A model generated the notes under the pieces. The model was not told the DNA's origin. It saw nothing but the letters and a program-made list of their open reading frames with translations, and made no database searches. A stretch of 39,849 nucleotides of DNA from Desulfovibrio sp. UBA6121 (GTDB lineage Bacteria; Desulfobacterota; Desulfovibrionia; Desulfovibrionales; Desulfovibrionaceae), in NCBI GenBank assembly GCA_002422505.1, contig DIVX01000151.1:1-39849 (forward strand), written 5' to 3'. The position numbers and the translations under genes are program-made. Shown here one piece after another: positions 22,976-30,169 of the stretch (within the stretch, counting starts at the first letter, position 1; every line of letters starts with the position of its first letter).

Positions 22976-23679
22976 CCCGCTTCGGAACACTCTTCGGCAT
23001 AGGCGTCGGCCCCGGCGACCCAGATCTCATCACCCTCAAGGCCGTGAAGACGCTGCAAACGGTGGATGTTGTCTTTGCCGCCGCCTCCACCAAAAACGAG
23101 GCCTCCCTGGCCCTTTCCATTGCCGCGCCGCACCTGCGCCACGACGCGCAGGTGGTGCGCCTGGACTTCCCCATGACCCGCGACCAGGCCGTGCTGGACG
23201 CCGCCTGGCGCGCCAACGCCGACACCGTGGCCGCCATTCTGGCCCAGGGCAAAAGCGCGGCCTTTCTGACCCTGGGCGACCCGCTGACTTACAGCACCTT
23301 CGGCTACCTGCTGCGCACCCTGAACGGCCTGCTGGCCGAGATTCCGGTTGCCGTGGTGCCGGGCATCACCAGTTATCAGGCGGCGGCGGCCCATACGGGC
23401 CGGGTGCTGGTGGAAAGCGGCGAGAGCCTGGCGGTGGTTTCCGGCGTTGCGCCGGAGGCGGAACTGGAGGCCGTGCTGGGCGCGGCGCAGGCGGCGGTCA
23501 TCCTCAAGGCTTACAAGAACATGCCCACCATCCGCCGCGTGTTGGACCGCCTGGGCCTGACCCAGTCCGCGACCTTCGTCACCCGCCTGGGGCACGAGGG
23601 CGAGGCGGTCTTCGCCAGCCTGGACGAGGTGCCCGAAAAGCCCAGCTACTTCTCCCTGATTCTGGTGCGCCGGGGCTAG
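22972..23679 (+). CDS. cbiL: Precorrin-2/cobalt-factor-II C20-methyltransferase
   Basis: A 235-residue tetrapyrrole methylase. FGIGVGPGDPDLITLKAVKTLQ is the N-terminal SAM motif; TLGDPLTYSTFGYL and VVPGITSYQAAAAHTGRVLVE are the active-site stretches, and AVILKAYKNMPTIRRVLDRLGL fits CbiL/CobI. It methylates C20 of cobalt-factor II, the step after CbiK in the anaerobic cobalamin pathway. Having the first two cobalt-tetrapyrrole enzymes flank a transporter in one riboswitch-controlled operon supports a B12 role. A terminator follows at 23780. Confidence 0.92.
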   Translation: MTRFGTLFGIGVGPGDPDLITLKAVKTLQTVDVVFAAASTKNEASLALSIAAPHLRHDAQVVRLDFPMTRDQAVLDAAWRANADTVAAILAQGKSAAFLTLGDPLTYSTFGYLLRTLNGLLAEIPVAVVPGITSYQAAAAHTGRVLVESGESLAVVSGVAPEAELEAVLGAAQAAVILKAYKNMPTIRRVLDRLGLTQSATFVTRLGHEGEAVFASLDEVPEKPSYFSLILVRRG

Positions 23680-24242
23680 CTGTGGCGTTGCAGGGCGTGG
23701 TGTACACCCCGTCCGTGTCGTCTGGCGGGTGCCTTGTTTTATAACACAGCGTGATTCCAGTGTGAATTGCGCTCATGGGGCCAGCGTGGCAACGCGCTGG
23801 CTCTTTTGTTTGAGTGGGCGCGGCTGGCGGCATAGGCCCACTCGCCAAGCGCCCCTGCGGCCTTGCTCCGGCGATGGTGCTGCCCCGCAGCGCCGAGGCC
23901 TGGTCGCGCCCTCGGCGTTCAAGGCGCGCTACATCAGCCTGGCGGGGATGCCCTCCTGCGCCGCTGCGGCGCATCGCACCCCAACCCGTGGCCGGGCCTT
24001 GCCGCGTGCCGCGCCAAGCGGGCCGACAGCCGCCCTGGCCGCGCGCCTACTCCACCAGCAGCAGGTGCAGGTCGCACACGTTGGTGCGCGTGGGGCCGGT
24101 CTTGTACAAACCGCCAATGGCCTCGAAAAAGTGATACGAATCGTTGGCCTTGAGGGCCGCTGCGGCGCATCGCACCCCAACCCGTGGCCGGGCCTTGCCG
24201 CGTGCCGCGCCAAGCGGGCCGACAGCCGCCCTGGCCGCGCGC
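23680..24242. other. Intergenic stretch with terminator and duplicated kinase tail
   Basis: 563 bases. It holds the cbiL-operon terminator (23780-23810), an 8-bp inverted repeat CGCCGAGG/CCTCGGCG at 23891-23917, and the outer copy of a 196-bp tandem duplication (23960-24155) that repeats the end of the glycerate kinase gene. No gene recognised in 23811-23959. Confidence 0.7.
23780..23810 (+). terminator. Intrinsic terminator of the cbiK-cbiL operon
   Basis: GCCAGCG (23780-23786) pairs with CGCTGGC (23795-23801), followed by TCTTTTGTTT. It lies 100 bases after the cbiL stop. Confidence 0.8.
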
Positions 24243-24351
24243 CTACTCCACCAGCAGCAGGTGCAGGTCGCACACGTTGGTGCGCGTGGGGCCAGTCTTG
24301 TACAAACCGCCAATGGCCTCGAAAAAGTGATACGAATCGTTGGCCTTGAGG
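23960..24351. repeat. 196-bp tandem duplication covering the 3' end of the glycerate kinase gene
   Basis: Copy 1 is 23960-24155, copy 2 is 24156-24351. The copies differ at one base that I can see (G at 24098, A at 24294). Copy 2 holds the last 36 or so codons and the stop of the kinase gene plus 87 bases downstream; copy 1 repeats this beyond the stop. 196 is not a multiple of three, so the outer copy cannot extend the reading frame. Confidence 0.95.
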
Positions 24352-25676
24352 GCCGCCGCGGTGGAAAGCCCGGCCTGCCGCGCGCGGCGCAGCATCTCCG
24401 GCGAGGCGTAGGCCCCGGCTGCGTCCGTGGGGCCGTCCGTGCCGTCGGTGGAGGCGGAAAGAAACGCCACCCCGCGCCCGCCCTCGGGGTCGCGCTCCAT
24501 CTCGGCCAGAAAGGCCAGGGCCATTTCCTGGTTGCGGCCGCCCTTGCCCTCGCCCACCAGAGTCACCACGGTCTCCCCGCCCAGAATGACGCAAGCGGGC
24601 CGCGCCACCAGCATGCCCGTGCGCCGCACGTCCTGCCCGATGCCGGACAGGAAGCGGGCCACCTCCCGCGCCTCTCCCGTGAGCAGGCAGGTGAGCGGCG
24701 CCACATTGAGCCCCAGTTCGCGCGCCTTGTCGCAGGCGGCCAAGAGCGCGGCGTGGTTGGTGCCGATGAGCAGGTTGGTGGCGCTTGAAAGCGCCGGGTC
24801 GCCGGGCTTGGGCGTTTCGTCCAGCTTTCCCGCCGCGCCCAGCTCCAGCGCCCGCAGCGCCTCGGCCGGAATCAGGCCCTGCACCCCATACCCGCGCACA
24901 ATGCCCAGCGCCTCGGCATAGGTGCTCTCGTCCGCGCTGGTGATGCCGGAGGCGATGGTGTCCAGCCGGTCGCCCACCACGTCGGAAAGAATCAGCGAAA
25001 CGCTGGTGGCCGGGGCCAGCAGGCGCAAAAAGCGTCCGCCCTTGAGCTCGGACAGGTGCTTGCGCACGCAGTTGATTTCGCGGATGTCGGCCCCGCAGGC
25101 CAGCAGGGCGCGGGTGACGGCCTGCTTGTGCGCCAGGGTGAGGACCACTTCGCGGCCCTGGTCCTGGTAGCTCATGGGTGCGGGCAAAAGCGCAGAGCCG
25201 CCGCCGGAGATGAGGTTCAGCACCAGCGTGTCCGCCCCGGCGGCGCGTGCAAGCCCGGCAATGCGCCGCGCGGCCTGCACCCCGGCTTCGTCGGGCACCG
25301 GGTGCGCGGCCTCGGCCTGCTCGATGCGCGCAAGGGCCTCGGTATGGCCGTACTTGGTGCACACCAGCCCGCCCCAGGGCAGACCCTGCGACTGCCCTTC
25401 CGACTGGCCTTCCGCCTGGCCAGCGCCCAAAATCTCTTCCACGGCCTTGGCCATGCGGGCGGAGGCCTTGCCGCAGCCAAGCACCAGAATGCGCGAAAAA
25501 CGCGCAAGCTCCACCTCGTGCCGCGCGGCCTCGAACTCTATGACCAGCCGCGAGCCAGGCTGGCCGGGAATGCCCTCCAGCCGCACGCGGTCCTTGATCA
25601 TGCCGTACGGGTCGATGCGCAAAAGTGCGGCCTCGAAGATGACCCTGAGGGTCTTGAACTGTGGGTCGTCGTGCAT
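24243..25676 (-). CDS. Glycerate 2-kinase, DUF4147/MOFRL family
   Basis: A 477-residue kinase of the GckA/TtuD class, which phosphorylates D-glycerate to 2-phosphoglycerate. The N-terminal DUF4147 domain has ILVLGCGKASARMAKAVEE, HPVPDEAG and LISGGGSALLPAP, then ELKGGR and VVGDRLDTIASG. The C-terminal MOFRL domain has ILGGETVVTLVGEGKGGRNQE and STDGTDGPTDAAGA. ATG at 25676 is preceded by GGAGGCCCA. A short Gly-Gln-Glu-Ser repeat (about residues 103-116) lies in a surface loop. Its last codons and stop are repeated in the 196-bp tandem duplication. It stands divergent to an iron-type alcohol dehydrogenase and may work with the hydroxyacid dehydrogenase at 13444 (inference). Confidence 0.92.
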   Translation of the reverse strand: MHDDPQFKTLRVIFEAALLRIDPYGMIKDRVRLEGIPGQPGSRLVIEFEAARHEVELARFSRILVLGCGKASARMAKAVEEILGAGQAEGQSEGQSQGLPWGGLVCTKYGHTEALARIEQAEAAHPVPDEAGVQAARRIAGLARAAGADTLVLNLISGGGSALLPAPMSYQDQGREVVLTLAHKQAVTRALLACGADIREINCVRKHLSELKGGRFLRLLAPATSVSLILSDVVGDRLDTIASGITSADESTYAEALGIVRGYGVQGLIPAEALRALELGAAGKLDETPKPGDPALSSATNLLIGTNHAALLAACDKARELGLNVAPLTCLLTGEAREVARFLSGIGQDVRRTGMLVARPACVILGGETVVTLVGEGKGGRNQEMALAFLAEMERDPEGGRGVAFLSASTDGTDGPTDAAGAYASPEMLRRARQAGLSTAAALKANDSYHFFEAIGGLYKTGPTRTNVCDLHLLLVE

Positions 25677-25899
25677 TGGGCCTCCGGAAGTGGATGTGCG
25701 CCCTAGGCTATGCGTTTTGCGCGGCATTCTCAAGCCCAGCTTTCGGCAGGGGCGAAGCCTGCCTCAAAATATTACATTCCCACAGCAGGTTGACGCACCA
25801 CCCCACGAAGCATAGCTTGTTAATGGATTCAGGTAAAATAGCGCCAAGACCAGTGAGATAAACTCCATTGCGTTGTACGCTGGCAGAAAGGAGCACACC

Positions 25900-27114
25900 A
25901 TGTGGGATACGTCCATTGACATCAATGCCATCAAAGAAATCCGCACCAGAACAACTACGTATCTTGGCGTGGGAGCCATAGCGAAGATGCACGACATTGC
26001 CGCAGCCCTCAAGGCGCGCGGCGTCACAAGCGTGCTCTGCGTCACCGGCGGGCGCTCCTACAAGCTCACCGGCGCCTGGGACTACGTTACTGCCGCCTGC
26101 AAGGCCAACGGCATCGCCATCACCCTGTACGACAAGATAACGCCCAACCCCACCACCGACGCCATAGACGAGGCCACGGCCCTGGGCCGCGCAGGCGGCG
26201 CGCAGGCGGTCATCGCCATCGGCGGCGGCAGCCCCATAGACGCGGGCAAGAGCGCGGCCATTCTGCTGGCCAACCCCGGCCGCACCGGGCGCGAGCTTTA
26301 CAGCTTCGCCTTCACGCCGGAGCTGGCCGTGCCCATTGTGGTGGTGAACCTGACCCACGGCACCGGCAGCGAGGTGAACCGCTTCGCCGTGGCCACAATC
26401 ACCAGCCTGAACCACAAGCCGGCCATCGCCTACGACTGCATCTACCCCTTCTATTCCATCGACGACCCGGCGCTGATGACCAAGCTTTCCCCGGCGCAAA
26501 CCCGTTTCGTGTCCATCGACGCGGTGAACCACGTCATCGAGGCGGCTACGGCGATCACGGCCAACCCGCTCTCCATACTGCTGGCCCAGGAGACCATCCG
26601 CCTGGTGGCGGCCTACCTGCCCGCAGCCCTGACCAACCCCGAGGACCTGCGCGCCCGCTACTGCCTCGCCTACGCTGCGCTCATTGCAGGCACCGCCTTT
26701 GACAACGGCCTGCTGCACTTCACCCATGCCCTGGAGCACCCCTTGAGCGCCGTAAAGCCCGAGCTGGCCCACGGCCTGGGCCTGTCCATGCTGCTGCCCG
26801 CCGTCATCCGCCAGTGCTACCCGGCAACGGCCCCGGTGCTGGCGCAGATTCTGCGTCCCATAGCCCCGGAGCTGCGCGGCCTGCCAGAGGAAGCCGCCGC
26901 CGCCGCGCGCGCCGTGGAAGGCTGGCTTTCCAGCGTGGGCGTGCCCCAGAAGCTGATGGACGAAGGCTTCGGCGAGGGCGACGTGGAGCGGCTGTGCAAC
27001 TTGGTGGAGAACACGCCGTCCCTCGGCCTGCTGCTTTCCGTTGCCCCGGTGCCCGGCACCCGCGAGCGCGTGGCGGCAATCTACCGCGATTCCATGCGGC
27101 CCATGCCCGCATAG
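25900..27114 (+). CDS. Iron-containing alcohol dehydrogenase
   Basis: A 404-residue Fe-type alcohol dehydrogenase. The NAD-binding motif is AIGGGSPIDAGKSAA (GGGSxxD). HGTGSEVNRFAV is the family signature. Metal ligands are probably D207 and H211 (SIDAVNHVIEA), H276 (FTHALEH) and H291 (AHGLGLSMLLP). ATG at 25900 follows AAAGGAG; an in-frame TTG at 25873 is less likely. An element TTGACG at 25790-25795 may be its -35. The substrate is not deducible; ethanol, propanediol and similar alcohols are known in the family. A strong terminator follows, so it is a single-gene unit. Confidence 0.92.
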   Translation: MWDTSIDINAIKEIRTRTTTYLGVGAIAKMHDIAAALKARGVTSVLCVTGGRSYKLTGAWDYVTAACKANGIAITLYDKITPNPTTDAIDEATALGRAGGAQAVIAIGGGSPIDAGKSAAILLANPGRTGRELYSFAFTPELAVPIVVVNLTHGTGSEVNRFAVATITSLNHKPAIAYDCIYPFYSIDDPALMTKLSPAQTRFVSIDAVNHVIEAATAITANPLSILLAQETIRLVAAYLPAALTNPEDLRARYCLAYAALIAGTAFDNGLLHFTHALEHPLSAVKPELAHGLGLSMLLPAVIRQCYPATAPVLAQILRPIAPELRGLPEEAAAAARAVEGWLSSVGVPQKLMDEGFGEGDVERLCNLVENTPSLGLLLSVAPVPGTRERVAAIYRDSMRPMPA

Positions 27115-27148
27115 GCCTGCCCGAAGCGAACCAAGGCCCCAAGCGCCG

Positions 27149-27198
27149 CCCCCGCCTGCTCCGCCACCCCCTCGGCGGACGGCGGGGGTCTTTTTTTG
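27149..27198 (+). terminator. Intrinsic terminator of the alcohol dehydrogenase gene
   Basis: CCCCCGCC (27149-27156) pairs with GGCGGGGG (27181-27188), with a minor inner stem of CCGCC/GGCGG, followed by TCTTTTTTT. Confidence 0.9.
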
Positions 27199-27209
27199 TA
27201 CCTGCCCCC

Positions 27210-27238
27210 TTGACGTTATGGGCATATGCCCATAATTA
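27210..27238 (+). promoter_or_regulatory. Promoter with a 16-bp palindromic operator in its spacer
   Basis: TTGACG (27210-27215), 17-base spacer, TAATTA (27233-27238). The spacer is filled by the perfect palindrome ATGGGCATATGCCCAT (27218-27233). A protein bound there would exclude RNA polymerase, so this is a likely repressor operator for the DUF134/NifX-like gene pair. Confidence 0.8.
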
Positions 27239-27257
27239 AGGCCCAACGGAGACGCAC

Positions 27258-27689
27258 ATGCCAAGACCACGCTGTTGCAGGCGCATCGACGGACTGCCCG
27301 CCTGCAAGATGTTCAAGCCTGCGGGGCTGCGCCTGGACGCCCTTGAAGAAGTGCGGCTAAGCCTGGAGGAATACGAGGCCATCCGCCTGGCGGACCATGA
27401 AGGCCTGTACCAGGAGGATGCCGCCGCGCGCATGGGCGTTTCGCGCCAAACCTTTGGCCGCACCATAGAAAAGGCGCGCACCAAGGTCGCCCGGGCCCTT
27501 GTCCTCGGCCTGGCTCTGCGCATCGACGCCAGGGACGAAAAGGACGCAGCCTGGGCGCACGGGAGCAACGCTGCCGAAGGCCATGCGCCCCGCCCCGCCT
27601 GCACCGACGATGAAAGCCGCTGCCCGCGCTGCGGCAGACGGAACGCCCCGCGCGAACAATCGCGCCTGCAACCGCGCGAAATCGCCTAA
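27258..27689 (+). CDS. DUF134-family DNA-binding protein
   Basis: A 143-residue protein of the UPF0251/DUF134 family. The conserved N-terminus MPRPRCCRRIDGLPACKMFKP is followed by a helix-turn-helix of sigma-70 region 4 type (SLEEYEAIRLADHEGLYQEDAAARMGVSRQTFGRTIEKAR). A C-terminal cysteine pair set (CTDDESRCPRCGR) may bind a metal. The gene sits behind a promoter containing a perfect palindrome, and is followed 26 bases later by a NifX-like gene, an arrangement common for this family. It is probably an autoregulated transcription factor (inference). Confidence 0.88.
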   Translation: MPRPRCCRRIDGLPACKMFKPAGLRLDALEEVRLSLEEYEAIRLADHEGLYQEDAAARMGVSRQTFGRTIEKARTKVARALVLGLALRIDARDEKDAAWAHGSNAAEGHAPRPACTDDESRCPRCGRRNAPREQSRLQPREIA

Positions 27690-27715
27690 CCTTAAGCCCA
27701 GGCAAGGAGAAAGCC

Positions 27716-28096
27716 ATGCTCAAGCTCGCCGTTCCCACCCGCGCCGGACAGGTGGACGAACATTTCGGTCACTGCGAATCCTTCACCATTTACAGCATCG
27801 ACGACGCCAAAAGCGTGGTGGGGCAGGAACGCTTCACCCCACCCCCGGCCTGCGGCTGCAAGTCGAGACTCATCCCCACCCTGGTGGACATGGGCGTAAG
27901 CGTGCTTGTGGCCGGAAACATGGGCGAAGGGGCCGTGGTGCGCCTGGGCCAGGCTGGCATCACTGTCTTCCGCGGCGCCAAGGGCGATGTGGCCGACGCC
28001 GTGCAGGCCTGGCTCGACGGCACCCTGGTGGACAACAAGCTGGTGTGCATGGAGCATGGCGAAGGCCACGAGTGCCACCACGGCGAGTCCCTGTAG
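27716..28096 (+). CDS. NifX/NifB-like dinitrogenase iron-molybdenum cofactor family protein
   Basis: A 126-residue protein of the Nitro_FeMo-Co fold: LAVPTRAGQVDEHFGHCESFTIYSID at the N-terminus, then GCKSRLIPTLVDMGVSVLVAGNMGEGAVVRLGQAGITVFRGAKGDV. The C-terminal tail CMEHGEGHECHH has Cys and His suited to metal binding. Members carry metal clusters; some function outside nitrogen fixation, such as the orange protein of Desulfovibrio. No nif genes are in the window, so a nitrogenase role is not implied. The start follows AAGGAGAAAGCC. Confidence 0.9.
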   Translation: MLKLAVPTRAGQVDEHFGHCESFTIYSIDDAKSVVGQERFTPPPACGCKSRLIPTLVDMGVSVLVAGNMGEGAVVRLGQAGITVFRGAKGDVADAVQAWLDGTLVDNKLVCMEHGEGHECHHGESL

Positions 28097-28417
28097 AGGC
28101 AAAGCAAAGGGCAGGGGCTTCGCCCCATGCATCCCCGCCAAAGGGCCAAGGTCCCCCTGGAATCCCCATAGCGCGAGAGGCCGCCCGCAAGGCGGCCTTT
28201 TGCTTTGGAAAAACGCGGCGCAGGTCGGCGGAAAAAACAAAAAAGAGAGGGGTGGTCACGACGGAAACGCGGAGGCGGGAAGGAGGAAGAAAGGCGGCAG
28301 GGGACCAGAGCAGCTCGGTCCAGGTTCTTTTATAAACGATGCGAAAAAACGAACGGCCAGGCCTGCCGCTTGCCCCCAAAGAACGATGAAGGGCGAAAGC
28401 GCGGCAAAGAGACCGGG
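28097..28417. other. Intergenic stretch between convergent genes
   Basis: 321 bases. It has a short hairpin GGGGCTTCGCCCC (28114-28126), a terminator (28177-28202) and a purine-rich segment (28230-28310) with no recognised gene or RNA. Confidence 0.6.
28177..28202 (+). terminator. Intrinsic terminator of the DUF134/NifX-like operon
   Basis: AGGCCGCC (28178-28185) pairs with GGCGGCCT (28191-28198) around CGCAA, ending in TTTTG. Confidence 0.8.
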
Positions 28418-28849
28418 TTAGTCCAGCGTCGCGCGGGTCGGAGCCCCAGGCGCGGGTGATGCGGCGCACGGGTCTTCATCAAGCGCTGCTTCCACCAAAT
28501 CCAGCACCGAACGCAGGATATCCTGCTCCTGCGCCCCGGCGTGGCGCAGGCTGCCCACCATCTGCGCCACGCGCAGCACAAGCGGGTCCGACTCCAGCGC
28601 CGTGTTCTCCAACAGCATGGGCCCCTCGCCCGTGAGCAGCCAGTTGGCGTTTATTCCCAGCTGGAACACCCAATTGGCCAGCACCCCGGCCGAGGGCACC
28701 CTGCCCGTGTGCAGGTAGCCGGAAAAGGTCTGCTTGGTAATGCCCCCGCGCTGGGCAATGCTGGCCCCGGTGAGGCCGGTGACCTTGCGGAGTTCGCGCA
28801 GGCGCGCGGCAAACGCATCTGGAGAAAAGCTGTCGGCTGTCTGGTTCAT
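28418..28849 (-). CDS. CI-like helix-turn-helix transcriptional regulator
   Basis: A 143-residue protein with an N-terminal XRE/CI-type DNA-binding domain: FAARLRELRKVTGLTGASIAQRGGITKQTFSGYLHTGRVPSAGVLANWVFQLGINANWLLTGEGPM. The GINANWLLTGEGPM end is typical of phage CI-repressor N-terminal domains. No peptidase or other effector domain follows; about 70 residues of helical, acidic sequence form the C-terminus. The ATG at 28849 follows AGGGGGCG. No other phage genes are nearby, so it is probably a domesticated regulator. It is divergent from the PAS gene. Confidence 0.83.
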   Translation of the reverse strand: MNQTADSFSPDAFAARLRELRKVTGLTGASIAQRGGITKQTFSGYLHTGRVPSAGVLANWVFQLGINANWLLTGEGPMLLENTALESDPLVLRVAQMVGSLRHAGAQEQDILRSVLDLVEAALDEDPCAASPAPGAPTRATLD

Positions 28850-29146
28850 GCGTAATCGCCCCCTGCTCAATAGTTCGTCGCGATTCTGTCGCAAAAATCG
28901 ATCGGTAAGACATGCTTATCCGGCATTTGCGCTTTCGCCAAGGGGGCAAAGGGGCGGCCAGTGCGTTTTTTGCGTGCTGGTGCAATTTTCGGCTTTGGCT
29001 CTTGCTCCACCGGTGGCGATATTCACACAACAGGTTGCTATTCCACAGGTTGTAAGGTACCCATCGGATACGGACCATGCCTTGCGCGGCTGCGGGCCTG
29101 CTGGACCGGCAAAGGCGGCCAGAGCGCACAGCCAATGGAGAGACCG
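28850..29146. promoter_or_regulatory. Divergent region between the CI-like and PAS genes
   Basis: 297 bases. Two direct repeats ACAGGTTG at 29030-29037 and 29045-29052 (15-base period, about 1.5 helical turns) and a palindrome CCACCGGTGG at 29007-29016 are candidate operator sites. A reading frame is open through part of this region from 28961, but it lacks a ribosome site and looks non-coding. Confidence 0.4.
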
Positions 29147-30169
29147 ATGCCTGCACCCGGCAGAGATGTGCTGATGGCCAGCGGAGGGCGCCTGCTTGCG
29201 CACGCGTGCCCCAACTGCGCTGAAAGCCCGGACCTGGGCGAAGCCTGCCCGAACTTGGACGAATGCCTCAAGCTCCTGCACCCGTGGTCGCCCTGCACGC
29301 TGCTGCGCTTTCAGCTCCTGGCCGATGGCGGCTCCAGCCTCGCTTTTGCCTCCGGCGGCTTCCAAAACGTGCACGACCTGCCCTTTGACGAAGTACGCGA
29401 CGACACCCTGCCTTTGTTCGCCATGCTGCACCCGCAAGACTTCGACCGCGTCATGGTCTCCATGACCCAGGCCACGCGAACCCTGACCCCCTGGGTGCAG
29501 GAGTACCGCATCCTGACGCGGCAGGGCGGCCTGCGCTGGCTGCGCACCTGCCTTGTGCCCTACCCCGATGGCCCCACCAGCGTGGTGGGCTATGGCCTGT
29601 TGAGCGACGTGACCCTGGAGCGCAAACTGCGTTGCGATTTGCTTCAGCTGTGCGACCAGGGGGCTGTGGGCGTTTTCCGCACCACCTTCGAGGGACATTT
29701 TTTGAGCGTGAACGAGCGCTTCGCGCAGATCTTCGGCTACAGCTCGGCCGAGGACTTCCTGCGCTACGTCTCCGACATCACGCAACTGTACAACTTCCAC
29801 CCCGAGGAATACGCCACCGTGCTCAAGCTTCTGGAAAGCCACGGCTCCATCCAGCGCTACTCCATGGAGCTGCTCGCCAAGGGGGGCGAAACCGTCTGGG
29901 TATCACTCAACGTGCGCGCCCTGCGCAACACCGCCGGACGCATTGAATACTGCGAAGGCTACTGCGCCGATATTTCCGAGCAGATGCGCGCCGAGTTGCG
30001 CGCGGGCTGGTGCCCGGAACTCACCCAGGCCAGCTTCGGGCCGCAGGGCACGCCCGCCCGGCAGAACGCGCAAAAGCCCACCGGAGCGCACCCCGGCGGG
30101 CTTTGTCATGTGCTGGCCCATGTGCAAAGCGCTTTGCTCTGGCGCGTGCGCCTGCCAAGAGTCGTTTAG
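29147..30169 (+). CDS. PAS-domain sensor protein without output domain
   Basis: A 340-residue protein with two PAS regions. The first, about 50-165, ends in a PAS/PAC pattern (WVQEYRILTRQGGLRWLRTCLVPYPDGPTSVVGYGLLSDVT). The second, about 170-285, has VGVFRTTFEGHFLSVNERFAQIFGYSSAEDFL and SMELLAKGGETVWVSLNVRALRN ending in GYCADISEQ. No kinase, GGDEF, EAL or transducer domain follows. ATG at 29147 is chosen because GGAGAG lies just before it. The last 45 or so codons run through a hairpin that serves as terminator for hemL, so the C-terminal tail is probably not conserved. It overlaps the hemL stop by 4 bases. Confidence 0.78.
   Translation: MPAPGRDVLMASGGRLLAHACPNCAESPDLGEACPNLDECLKLLHPWSPCTLLRFQLLADGGSSLAFASGGFQNVHDLPFDEVRDDTLPLFAMLHPQDFDRVMVSMTQATRTLTPWVQEYRILTRQGGLRWLRTCLVPYPDGPTSVVGYGLLSDVTLERKLRCDLLQLCDQGAVGVFRTTFEGHFLSVNERFAQIFGYSSAEDFLRYVSDITQLYNFHPEEYATVLKLLESHGSIQRYSMELLAKGGETVWVSLNVRALRNTAGRIEYCEGYCADISEQMRAELRAGWCPELTQASFGPQGTPARQNAQKPTGAHPGGLCHVLAHVQSALLWRVRLPRVV
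30072..30104 (-). terminator. Terminator hairpin of hemL, inside the PAS gene 3' end
   Basis: AAAGCCC-A-CCGG (30073-30084) pairs with CCGG-C-GGGCTTT (30093-30104). On the minus strand it is followed by TTTTG, about 62 bases after the hemL stop. It can work in both directions. Confidence 0.65.

Noticed and set aside
23960..24351. Repeat as part of a CRISPR array or insertion sequence
   Set aside because: There are only two long adjacent copies without spacers, terminal inverted repeats or transposase.
23929..24353. Possible extra small genes in the duplicated kinase tail
   Set aside because: The open frames arise from two copies of the kinase 3' end in shifted frames; no independent start signal.
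28418..28849. Prophage remnant suggested by the CI-like repressor
   Set aside because: No integrase, structural genes or attachment repeats nearby; flanking genes are ordinary chromosomal genes.
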